Source of the DNA: Oscillospiraceae bacterium
Lineage (GTDB): Bacteria; Bacillota_A; Clostridia; Oscillospirales; WRJC01
Direction of reading: 5' to 3'
NCBI GenBank assembly: GCA_009785015.1
Contig: WQXD01000031.1
Location: 1 to 22,472, forward strand
Length of the DNA: 22,472 nucleotides
Each line of letters opens with the position of its first letter. Within the stretch, counting starts at the first letter, position 1. Shown here one piece after another: positions 9,124-15,666 of this stretch. The notes under the pieces are model-generated. The model saw nothing but the letters and a program-made list of their open reading frames with translations, was not told where the DNA came from and searched no databases. The translations under genes and the position numbers were made by a program.

Positions 9124-9816
9124 TCAGCCCGCGTCGAATATGCTGTCATATAATTCTTTGTCAAAAGCGGCGCGCCGCCCCACGCAGTTTTTACGCGTGC
9201 ACAAAGCGCAGTTGACAAACCCCGCTTCGGAATCCACGGGGAAAAGCAGTCCCGATGTCGATTTTGTGGGCAGCATCAAAAAGGAATCCGTGAGCGTGAC
9301 GCCGATTTCCTCCTTCACGGGACCCACCAAGGCAAACAATTGTTTCTGCTGTGAAATATCCCAGTTTTCGACATTGCCCGAACCGGGATTTACCGAAGAT
9401 AAATTCTTGAACTGATAGGAATTTTTCAAATGATCCCACAAAAACGCGCCCGCTTCGCCCAAAAACATCTCTTTGATCATATCCAGCCAAAGCGAAACGA
9501 CATAGTCTTTTTCCTTGTGCGACCATTCGTCCACTTCCGCGCCGCACGTGCACACATAGGCGAATACCCTGTGGACGTCCGAAAGCGCCGCGGCCAGCAC
9601 GGCGCTTTTAAATTCCGTTTTGTCTATAACGACATCTGGCCCCTCTATTTTTTCGACGAACGCCTCGCGGTACAAAACTTTGGGTCTCGCGATTTCTTTC
9701 GCGCGCTCAAAAAGCCCGGAAATCAATTCGATATCTTCGGCTTCTTCTATTTTGAGCCGCTCCAGCGCCCGGTCAAAAGTGACATTCACGGGTATATTGT
9801 CCAATTTGCGCAGCAT
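9124..9816 (-). CDS. Stand-alone methionine synthase activation (AdoMet-binding) domain protein
   Basis: The 230 residues resemble the C-terminal reactivation domain of cobalamin-dependent methionine synthase MetH: GSGNVENWDISQQKQLFALVG, then IGVTLTDSFLMLPTKSTSGLLF. In MetH this domain binds AdoMet so that inactive cob(II)alamin can be reductively methylated. Here it is a separate protein and ends in a cysteine cluster C-x2-C-x4-C (Cys203, 206, 211) inside CALCTRKNCVGRR, which could bind a metal or Fe-S centre; that is inference. Similar stand-alone proteins with a Cys tail occur in Clostridia, whose MetH often lacks the domain. The start has AAGGAAG about 9-15 nt upstream. It is the first gene of the minus-strand operon; no metH is in the window. 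Confidence 0.82.
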   Translation of the reverse strand: MLRKLDNIPVNVTFDRALERLKIEEAEDIELISGLFERAKEIARPKVLYREAFVEKIEGPDVVIDKTEFKSAVLAAALSDVHRVFAYVCTCGAEVDEWSHKEKDYVVSLWLDMIKEMFLGEAGAFLWDHLKNSYQFKNLSSVNPGSGNVENWDISQQKQLFALVGPVKEEIGVTLTDSFLMLPTKSTSGLLFPVDSEAGFVNCALCTRKNCVGRRAAFDKELYDSIFDAG

Positions 9817-9854
9817 ATAATTCTCACTTCCTTAATTTTAGAATCAACAAGTAT

Positions 9855-9883
9855 ATTATGGCACATTTATATGTATGTGTCAA
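9855..9883 (-). promoter_or_regulatory. Sigma-A promoter of the minus-strand operon
   Basis: On the minus strand a perfect TTGACA (9883-9878) is followed by a 17-nt spacer and CATAAT (9860-9855). Transcription should begin near 9848 and cover the activation-domain gene, PHP gene, tsaB and both SpoU genes, which are separated by no more than 43 nt or overlap. Confidence 0.75.
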
Positions 9884-10062
9884 GCCAAATATTTATAATA
9901 CCGCGGATATTTTTTATTTTTCCGCCAATGTTTATTTGTTAATAATTTTTTGATAAAATGTTTTCAATGCTAAAAACGACGGATAAGCGTGTACTTAATT
10001 ATAAAACGGACAAAATAAAAATATAAAATCCAATAAATTTTGTTAAGATGGGGAAATATTCG

Positions 10063-11631
10063 ATGGAAAACATTGATTTGCTATATCCCGGCGAAGAATA
10101 TAAAAATTATAGGTTAAATGAGTTTTCGTTCATTGACGAATTGAATTTATATAATATACTTGAACTCAATCCAAAAGAATTTAATCTTTCCGAATATTTC
10201 ACCAATTCAAAAGAAGTAATCGAATACAGAAGTAGCATTCTGGACGATTTTATAAAAAACGGCGTTTTGCAAGATATAAACGAAATAATAAAAATTACAA
10301 ACGAGATAAAAGAAATACGTGAACGAAAAAATCAATCGTCAGAATTAATAGCAATTTTGTATTCTATATTTGAAATTGAAATTTACATTGATTTGATAAA
10401 ATTCCTAAACGAATTTTTCAGCCGATATGATTTCAAATCAAACGCGCTTATAAAATTAAAAGAGAATATCAATACTATTGCCACGAGCGAGAATTATATA
10501 AATTTATCTGCAGGACTGGCAAATTTCAGAGTGACAGCCGACAATATTAAAAGCGTCACAATCGGAGTAAATTTGAATGATAATCTAAAACCTTATGAAG
10601 CGGGCGTAGTTTCGATAAACACCGAAAAATATCGTTCGGGCAATTTATTTGACAGGATATTAAGTCTGGACATAAAAGACGACGGTTACAGATGTCTTGC
10701 CCCTCTCTCTCCGGTAAAGAACGTGTCCGAAAATTATTCTCTGATGCTCGCTTTCAACAATGCGCTTGAAAATATAGTAAAAACAAATTTAAAATCATGG
10801 CAAGCAGTTACGAGACTTTATTTTGTCGAAAAGACAAATTATCTTATAGATATTGCACGGGATTTGCGTTTTTACTGCGCATTCGTGAAATTTGCCGTAA
10901 AGTGCGGGGAAAAATTTTTGAATATTGTCAAACCGGATATTGTTTCCGGCGACAGTGTATATTATAAAGACATTTATAATATAAATATCGCGCTGTATTC
11001 CGGCGAATCAAATGAAATCGTGTATAACGACGCGGAATTTGACAAAAACGGAAAAATATATATTTTAACCGGACCGAATCAGGGAGGCAAATCCGTATTT
11101 TTAAAAGCGCTCGGAATAAATCAGGCATTATTTCAGCTTGGCTCTTATGTGAACGCCTCAGAAGCGAAAATGAAAATATCGTCGGAAATAATAATATATC
11201 TCACGAAAAATAACGAAAAGAGTATAGGTTACGGTCATCTTGGGGAAGAATGCAATGCTGTTTCAAAATTATTGAAATACGCCCAAAAAGACTGCCTGTG
11301 TTTGTTTGACGAAGCCTTTTCGAGTACGAGCGCAAGCGACCAGTGTTACATAGCCTGCGAGGTGCTGACCGCGTTGTCGAAACTCAAATGTTACGGCTTA
11401 TTTATTACGCATAATCACGATATATACGATAAAATAAAAGACAATGATTTAAATGGAGGCGATTCGGCGTTTGATTCGCTGGTCGCGCTTATGAGCGGCG
11501 GCGAAGAAACAAGGCGAAGCTATAAAATCGTCAGAAAAGCTCCCGACAGAAACAGTTTCGCCATAGATATTGCGAAAAAATATAATCTGCAATGCGAAGA
11601 TATTCTGAAAGGGGGCGGCGCGTATAAATAA
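10063..11631 (+). CDS. MutS-like ATPase lacking the mismatch-recognition domain
   Basis: The 522-residue protein carries the MutS C-terminal ATPase: Walker A GPNQGGKSVFLKALG (337-351), Walker B LCLFDEAFSSTSASDQ (Asp416, Glu417) and the H-loop ITHNHD (His450). The N-terminal 330 residues look like the helical MutS core and lever region. The N-terminal mismatch-reading domain and the MutS2 Smr tail are both absent, so classical mismatch repair is unlikely; the function is unknown. ATG 10063 is chosen since GGGGA lies 8 nt upstream; ATG 10048 is an alternative (527 residues). Codon use is AT-rich (19 G/C of 60 at 10081-10140, versus 40 of 60 at 17341-17400 in gyrB), hinting at transfer. No convincing promoter was found in the 231-nt gap before it. 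Confidence 0.85.
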   Translation: MENIDLLYPGEEYKNYRLNEFSFIDELNLYNILELNPKEFNLSEYFTNSKEVIEYRSSILDDFIKNGVLQDINEIIKITNEIKEIRERKNQSSELIAILYSIFEIEIYIDLIKFLNEFFSRYDFKSNALIKLKENINTIATSENYINLSAGLANFRVTADNIKSVTIGVNLNDNLKPYEAGVVSINTEKYRSGNLFDRILSLDIKDDGYRCLAPLSPVKNVSENYSLMLAFNNALENIVKTNLKSWQAVTRLYFVEKTNYLIDIARDLRFYCAFVKFAVKCGEKFLNIVKPDIVSGDSVYYKDIYNINIALYSGESNEIVYNDAEFDKNGKIYILTGPNQGGKSVFLKALGINQALFQLGSYVNASEAKMKISSEIIIYLTKNNEKSIGYGHLGEECNAVSKLLKYAQKDCLCLFDEAFSSTSASDQCYIACEVLTALSKLKCYGLFITHNHDIYDKIKDNDLNGGDSAFDSLVALMSGGEETRRSYKIVRKAPDRNSFAIDIAKKYNLQCEDILKGGGAYK

Positions 11632-11647
11632 CCAATTTATTACAAGC

Positions 11648-12127
11648 GTGGCAAAAAAAATATTTGATATAGACAATATGTCCGTTACATTGATTGCCAA
11701 ACCGTATAAAGAATTTGTTCAAGCGGTTGTAAAATTATGTGTGATATTTTCTTTGCTGGCTTTTGTATCGTTTACGCCGTTGATGGTTTTGTTTTTGTCA
11801 GTTGTATATCTTGTATTTATTTACGTAAATCGGATATTTATATCTTACTGCGCGAAATTCGGGTATAAAAAAATAATGTGCGCTCTCGTTTTGTCCGTAT
11901 TATATTTTGCGTGCTATCTTGCGGTTTTAAATGTGCGCCGTTTTATACCGTTTTTATTCTCGCTTGATATACAATGGCTGTTTTATATTATTGTCGCAGT
12001 AAGCGTACTTTTTTTTGCATTTTTGTTGATTTTTTTTGTTTATTCATGGGGAAAAGTATTTAAAGAACAAATTATGGGTTTTTTGATGGTGCGGGATTAT
12101 AAGAAAAGACGCAGGAACAGAAAGTAA
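11648..12127 (+). CDS. Four-helix membrane protein, function unknown
   Basis: I do not recognise this 159-residue protein. It has four strongly hydrophobic segments at about residues 27-43, 44-62, 76-95 and 110-133, and a basic C-terminal tail (KKRRRNRK) expected to stay in the cytoplasm. There is no signal peptide or enzyme motif. The GTG at 11648 lies 16 nt after the MutS-like stop; ATG 11678 is an alternative, and neither has a clear ribosome site, so translation may be coupled to the gene before. It shares the AT-rich composition of that gene and is followed by a terminator, so the two probably form one unit and may act together, the membrane protein perhaps anchoring the ATPase. That partnership is inference. 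Confidence 0.65.
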   Translation: MAKKIFDIDNMSVTLIAKPYKEFVQAVVKLCVIFSLLAFVSFTPLMVLFLSVVYLVFIYVNRIFISYCAKFGYKKIMCALVLSVLYFACYLAVLNVRRFIPFLFSLDIQWLFYIIVAVSVLFFAFLLIFFVYSWGKVFKEQIMGFLMVRDYKKRRRNRK

Positions 12128-12164
12128 GCAGTTTCAAATGCAAAGCGAAATTTCAGATAAGTGA

Positions 12165-12220
12165 ACAAAAGGCAGAATATTTATCTTTTTTGAAAATATC
12201 CTGCCTTTTGTTAATTTTTT
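12165..12220 (+). terminator. Strong intrinsic terminator after the MutS-like/membrane-protein unit
   Basis: ACAAAAGGCAG (12165-12175) pairs perfectly with CTGCCTTTTGT (12201-12211). After one mismatch a further six A/T pairs extend the stem (12177-12182 with 12194-12199). The run TTAATTTTTT follows at 12211-12220. The A-rich left foot may also allow function on the opposite strand. It insulates dnaA from the upstream unit. Confidence 0.88.
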
Positions 12221-12247
12221 GTGTATGCATAAAAATTTGAGCCAAAC

Positions 12248-12263
12248 TGACGGAAAACCGTCA
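12248..12263. repeat. TGACGG-N4-CCGTCA palindrome upstream of dnaA
   Basis: A perfect six-base inverted repeat, TGACGG (12248-12253) aaaa CCGTCA (12258-12263), lies 41 nt upstream of the dnaA -35 box. A third TGACGG half-site at 12314-12319 sits in the spacer between -35 and -10. It could be an operator for a dimeric regulator; it lacks an adjoining T-run on either strand, so it is not a good terminator. Confidence 0.4.
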
Positions 12264-12303
12264 AAAATTTTTAATTCGCGAATCGAAATTCCAAAAAAAA
12301 CAC

Positions 12304-12332
12304 TTGAAAAATTTGACGGTATATGATATAAT
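12304..12332 (+). promoter_or_regulatory. Sigma-A promoter of dnaA with extended -10
   Basis: TTGAAA (12304-12309), 17 nt and TATAAT (12327-12332), with TG one base before the -10 (TGATATAAT). The start should be near 12339, leaving a leader of about 63 nt. No exact TTATNCACA box is found between 12128 and 12401; only a one-mismatch copy on the minus strand at 12224-12232. Confidence 0.85.
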
Positions 12333-12401
12333 GTAGGTAATCTTTATTTCTTGCCAAATTCAGATAAAATTTTTGTAAAATAACCGATAAGGAATTGAAT
12401 T

Positions 12402-13922
12402 ATGTTCAATTTTACCGATCTCAACGAGATCACCATAAAACTCAAAAATGAGATCAGAAAAAACGTATCCCGTCCTCCGATATCGAAGCCCTCAATATAT
12501 GAGCTCTGGTTTGACAAAATATCGGTGCTCCGGATGACCGACGCGATTATCTTTCTCTCCGTCCCCACCGATATATGCAAGATAAGAATAGAGACGAAAT
12601 TTCTGAACCTGATAACCGACGCCGTCAAGGAACTGTATAACGGGCTCGATTTGAAAGCGGTGCTGTATGACACCCGGTACGAGAAAGTGTCAAACGAAAA
12701 AATGGATTCCGACGAAAAAATGATTTTGCTCGAGGACATCGACGACGACGCAATACCCGGCATAGTTTCTAAGCAAAAAATACCGGTTTCCCAAAATCCA
12801 AATAACGCCCTCCACTTCGCGGACGCAACCCAAAATTTTACGAAAATCGCAAACGACGAATCGGATCAGGGCGACGAGGCGGGCAAAAATTTCAGGTCGC
12901 GCTATACTTTCGACAACTTCATAGTGGGGAGCTCAAACCGCCTGGCATACAAAGCCTGCACCGTGGTGGCGCAGTATCCCGCCGCAAAATACAACCCCTT
13001 TTTCATCCACGGCCCGTCGGGACTTGGCAAAACCCACCTGCTCTGCGCCATATCGAACGAATACGCCAAAAGGTTCGGGAACCTTAAAGCGATATATATA
13101 AACGGCGAAGATTTCACAAATGAACTCGTCGATTCGATTTTTCCCACCGGCGGGGAAAAAAATCCCAAAAAAACACAGATTTTCAGGGATAAATACAGAA
13201 GCTGCGACATACTGCTCATAGACGACATACAGTTCATAGCGGGCAAGGCACAGACCCAGGAGGAGATATTCCACACCTTCAACGCCCTCTACGAAGCCGG
13301 AAAACAGATAATATTCACCTCAGACCGTCCGCCCAAGGACATCAACCCCCTGGAGGACAGGATAAAGAGCCGTTTCGAGTCGGGGCTCATCGTGGACATA
13401 CAGCCGCCGGACTTGGAGCTGAGAATCGCCATACTCAAAAGAAAAGCCGAGGATATGGGCATAAAGATCACCAACGAAGTGCTGTTTTTTCTGGCGGACA
13501 ACATATCCTCCAACATACGCCAGATAGAGGGCGCGATAAAAAAACTCAACGCCTACTCCTATTTAAATAACTCCGAGATAACCCTCGAGCTCGCGAAATC
13601 CTCAATTGCGGATATACTGTCGGGCACCGAGCCCATAAATGTGACAGTCGAAAAAGTGCTCGGGGCGGTTTCGCAGGCCTTCGGGATCCATACCGCGGAA
13701 CTCAAGGGCCGGAACAGGACAAAAGAAGTGGCCCTGGCCCGGAATGTGTGCATATATATAATCCGCGGCATAACGGATTTATCGCTCCCCGCAATCGGAA
13801 AAATATTCGGGCGCGACCATTCGACGGTTTTTTCGGCGATCAGGGCGATAGAAAATGAAATCGCCGTCGACCCCCTGCTGTACGGCAAGATAAACGAAAT
13901 ATCGCTCATCGCGAAATCCTGA
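12402..13922 (+). CDS. dnaA: Chromosomal replication initiator protein DnaA
   Basis: DnaA is the AAA+ initiator that binds 9-bp boxes, forms an ATP-dependent filament and melts the origin. The 506 residues show domain I (about 1-90), an acidic flexible domain II (about 91-165), the AAA+ core with Walker A GPSGLGKT (204-211) and Walker B LLIDDIQF (Asp274, Asp275), and the domain IV helix-turn-helix. The box-reading signature of domain IV is FGRDHSTV (Asp472, His473), one Gly shorter than the common FGGRDHTTV. AAGGA lies about 8 nt before ATG 12402. It is somewhat longer than the roughly 450 residues usual in Bacillus, mainly through domain II. It is transcribed from its own promoter towards the origin just downstream. 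Confidence 0.97.
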   Translation: MFNFTDLNEITIKLKNEIRKNVSRPPISKPSIYELWFDKISVLRMTDAIIFLSVPTDICKIRIETKFLNLITDAVKELYNGLDLKAVLYDTRYEKVSNEKMDSDEKMILLEDIDDDAIPGIVSKQKIPVSQNPNNALHFADATQNFTKIANDESDQGDEAGKNFRSRYTFDNFIVGSSNRLAYKACTVVAQYPAAKYNPFFIHGPSGLGKTHLLCAISNEYAKRFGNLKAIYINGEDFTNELVDSIFPTGGEKNPKKTQIFRDKYRSCDILLIDDIQFIAGKAQTQEEIFHTFNALYEAGKQIIFTSDRPPKDINPLEDRIKSRFESGLIVDIQPPDLELRIAILKRKAEDMGIKITNEVLFFLADNISSNIRQIEGAIKKLNAYSYLNNSEITLELAKSSIADILSGTEPINVTVEKVLGAVSQAFGIHTAELKGRNRTKEVALARNVCIYIIRGITDLSLPAIGKIFGRDHSTVFSAIRAIENEIAVDPLLYGKINEISLIAKS

Positions 13923-13933
13923 TAAAGCCGCAA

Positions 13934-13960
13934 GTTATCCACAGGGTCCCTGTGGATAAC
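13934..13960. repeat. 27-nt palindrome built from two convergent DnaA boxes
   Basis: GTTATCCACAGGG (13934-13946) and CCCTGTGGATAAC (13948-13960) are perfect 13-bp inverted arms around a single T. A further direct copy CTGTGGATAAC follows at 13961-13971, making two tandem minus-strand boxes 11 bp apart. This is the dnaA-proximal end of the origin. There is no T-run, so it is not a standard dnaA terminator. Confidence 0.9.
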
Positions 13961-14070
13961 CTGTGGATAACTTCGCTGTATTTGACCTGATCTGACAAAA
14001 TCCGGCAAATTATTCACGTATTATGCATTTATGCAGAATCGATTTTCAGTTATCCACAGATTTCAAAAAA

Positions 14071-14216
14071 ATATCAACAACTTATCCACAGTATCAACAT
14101 GTGGAAACTGTGGATAAGTTGTTGGGAAGTCGGAGTTATCAACAATTTATCCACAGTTTGGGTTTCGCGTTTTCATATCAGCTTTTTATCATTTTTTATC
14201 AACAATTTATCCACAG
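14071..14216 (+). repeat. Three origin iterons: TATCAACAA-y-TTATCCACAG
   Basis: Copies at 14136-14156 and 14196-14216 are identical over 21 bp; a third at 14071-14091 differs at two positions. Each joins a one-mismatch box (TTATCAACA, or ATATCAACA in the first copy) to a perfect box (TTATCCACA) two bases further on. Start-to-start distances are 65 and 60 bp, near six helical turns. The 60-bp pair lies entirely upstream of the melting module. Confidence 0.85.
14075..14124. repeat. 17-bp perfect inverted repeat within oriC
   Basis: CAACAACTTATCCACAG (14075-14091) is repeated in reverse complement at 14108-14124 with a 16-nt spacer. Each arm contains a DnaA box, so the boxes face each other. 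A cruciform or paired DnaA binding is conceivable. Confidence 0.88.
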
Positions 14217-14283
14217 GCTTATAAACAGGTTATGCACAGCGAAATTTATCAATATCGCGCGGCCGTTCGCGGGCGTTTTGCAC

Positions 14284-14353
14284 TTATCCACAGTATCCAC
14301 AGCCCCTATTACGTACTACTACTAAATATATATTATTATATATATGATATAAT
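14284..14353 (+). other. Origin unwinding module: tandem DnaA boxes, GC cluster, DnaA-trios, AT-rich DUE
   Basis: TTATCCACA (14284-14292) and GTATCCACA (14293-14301) abut directly and are followed by GCCCC (14302-14306). Then comes TATTACGTACTACTACTAA, which gives TAC triplets at 14310, 14314, 14317, 14320 and a TAA at 14323. An almost pure A/T stretch follows. This is the order of the basal unwinding system described for Bacillus subtilis, where DnaA extends from boxes onto trios to capture single strands. The assignment is by pattern. Confidence 0.85.
14345..14353 (+). promoter_or_regulatory. Extended -10 promoter of the dnaN operon
   Basis: TGATATAAT matches an extended -10 element; no -35 is visible at the expected distance because the region is AT-rich. 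It lies inside the melting region, 68 nt before the dnaN start, so dnaN transcription and origin opening could influence each other. The dnaN ribosome site AGAGGAG is at 14406-14412. Confidence 0.6.
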
Positions 14354-14421
14354 ACGCGAAAATTTTTTTTAAGACAATAAATTAAATAAATAAATAATCA
14401 AATAAAGAGGAGTATTATTCA

Positions 14422-15651
14422 ATGGACATAATCTGCGACAGGGATATTTTAAACGAGGCCGTGACGCCGGCGCTCTACGCTGTGTCGTCAAAAAACACAA
14501 ATCAGCTGCTGGAATGTTTTCTTTTGTCCGCCGACAAGGAAGACGGGGTTTTGACCATATGCGGCTACGATTTGGAAAAGGGGATCAAGGTCACTTTGTC
14601 GGGCGACGGCATAACGATCAAAGAGGGCGGCAAAATCATAATAAACGCCGCGAAATTTTCTTCCATAGTGAGAAACCTTCCTGGCGGGGATGTATTGATT
14701 TCATCCGGTTCCGAATTCGGCGTCACCATAGGGGGAGGCAGGAGCGAATTCAACCTGCACGGTTTTGACGGGGAGACGTTTCCGCTGATACCCGAGTTGA
14801 AAGGCGAGAAAAATTTCAAGATAAACAGGAAAATTTTAAAAAATATGATAACCTCGACCCATTTCGCAATCGGGGTCAACAACGCCCGCCCTTCGCTCAA
14901 CGGAGCCTTGTTTGAAATAAGAAACAACGGCCTGAACATAATCGCGATAGACGGCAACAGGCTCGCCCTGAGGCGCAGTTTTGACGGGGTGGTGCCGGAC
15001 CCGGGGGAAGGGGGCGAAACTCTGGAACTGGGGTTCATCGTCCCGGGAAAAAGTCTGTCGGAGCTCTTGAAGCTCATCGGCGACGAGGATGAAACCGCGG
15101 AAATCGAGCTCACCAAAAAGCATTTTATCATATCGTTTGACAACATAATATATTTTTCGAGGCTGATTGAAAGCGAGTTTTTGGATTACAAGCGTTCGAT
15201 AAAAATCGACCCCAAAACCACCGTGGCCATAGATACGAAAAATTTCACCGAAAGCGTGGAGAGGGCTTCGCTCATAACCGACGACAGGCAAAAAACGCTC
15301 ATAAAGCTCAAATTCAAAAAAGAAGAGATAAATATAGAAAATAAGGAGAATTACGGGGTGCTGGAGATCACTTCCGCCGCCCAGCTCGGAAAGGCGACCG
15401 ACGAGTGCGACATCGAGATCTACGACGAAAACATAGAAATAGGCTTCAACCACAGATATCTTTTAGACGCCCTGAAAGCGGTCCGGGAGGACAAAATCCT
15501 GCTCAAATTTGAAAGCCCCACGAAACCCATGGTGATTTTGCCCTATGAGCCAAAAGATGAGAACGGCGAAGATATGGATATAAGCGGCGCGATGGATACG
15601 GAAAATTCAAAGTTTTTGTATTTGGTGCTTCCGATTAGGATGAGAGATTGA
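14422..15651 (+). CDS. dnaN: DNA polymerase III sliding clamp (beta subunit)
   Basis: The beta clamp encircles DNA as a dimer and tethers the replicative polymerase and repair enzymes. The 409 residues follow the family pattern from MDIICDRDILNEAV (compare MKFxIxRxxLxxAV) to the C-terminal FLYLVLPIRMRD, with GEDFPLIP-like GETFPLIPEL in the first domain. It is about 30 residues longer than the usual 365-380; the extra length includes an acidic segment just before the last strand (DENGEDMDISGAMDTENSKF). The start is fixed by AGAGGAG nine bases upstream. It opens the operon; the S4-domain gene yaaA/rlbA that often sits between dnaN and recF is missing, and recF begins 15 nt after the stop. Confidence 0.96.
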   Translation: MDIICDRDILNEAVTPALYAVSSKNTNQLLECFLLSADKEDGVLTICGYDLEKGIKVTLSGDGITIKEGGKIIINAAKFSSIVRNLPGGDVLISSGSEFGVTIGGGRSEFNLHGFDGETFPLIPELKGEKNFKINRKILKNMITSTHFAIGVNNARPSLNGALFEIRNNGLNIIAIDGNRLALRRSFDGVVPDPGEGGETLELGFIVPGKSLSELLKLIGDEDETAEIELTKKHFIISFDNIIYFSRLIESEFLDYKRSIKIDPKTTVAIDTKNFTESVERASLITDDRQKTLIKLKFKKEEINIENKENYGVLEITSAAQLGKATDECDIEIYDENIEIGFNHRYLLDALKAVREDKILLKFESPTKPMVILPYEPKDENGEDMDISGAMDTENSKFLYLVLPIRMRD

Positions 15652-15666
15652 TGAGAGAAAACAATT

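Larger units (their letters stand above)
13935..14420. other. oriC: Probable chromosomal origin of replication (oriC) between dnaA and dnaN
   Basis: The 499 nt between dnaA and dnaN hold no gene. Exact TTATNCACA boxes on the plus strand start at 13935, 14050, 14082, 14147, 14207, 14230 (TTATGCACA) and 14284; on the minus strand they cover 13951-13959, 13962-13970 and 14109-14117. One-mismatch copies lie at 14010 (TTATTCACG), 14029 (TTATGCAGA), 14136 and 14196 (TTATCAACA) and 14293 (GTATCCACA). The box cluster is followed by a GC cluster, TAC repeats and about 95 nt of very AT-rich DNA next to dnaN, the expected melting site. Orientation and gene context match Bacillota incC-type origins. Confidence 0.92.

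Noticed and set aside
9884..10047. Promoter for the MutS-like gene
   Set aside because: Several AT-rich hexamers resemble -10 or -35 boxes (TTGTTA 9936, TATAAA 10000) but none pairs at 16-18 nt spacing.
10048..11631. MutS or MutS2 mismatch-repair assignment
   Set aside because: The protein lacks the N-terminal mismatch-binding domain of MutS and the Smr domain of MutS2, so only a MutS-like ATPase label is supported.
12248..12270. Hairpin TGACGG-aaaa-CCGTCA followed by AAAAATTTTT as a terminator
   Set aside because: No direct T-run follows the stem on either strand, and a stronger terminator lies just upstream at 12165-12220; kept as a possible operator.
13935..14301. Repeated units that could suggest a CRISPR array or plasmid iterons
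   Set aside because: The repeated unit is the DnaA box with irregular spacing and both orientations, between dnaA and dnaN; no cas or rep gene is present.
14023..14325. 100-codon frame within the dnaA-dnaN gap
   Set aside because: Its translation consists of repeated DnaA boxes read as protein, and there is no ribosome site; the region is better explained as the origin.
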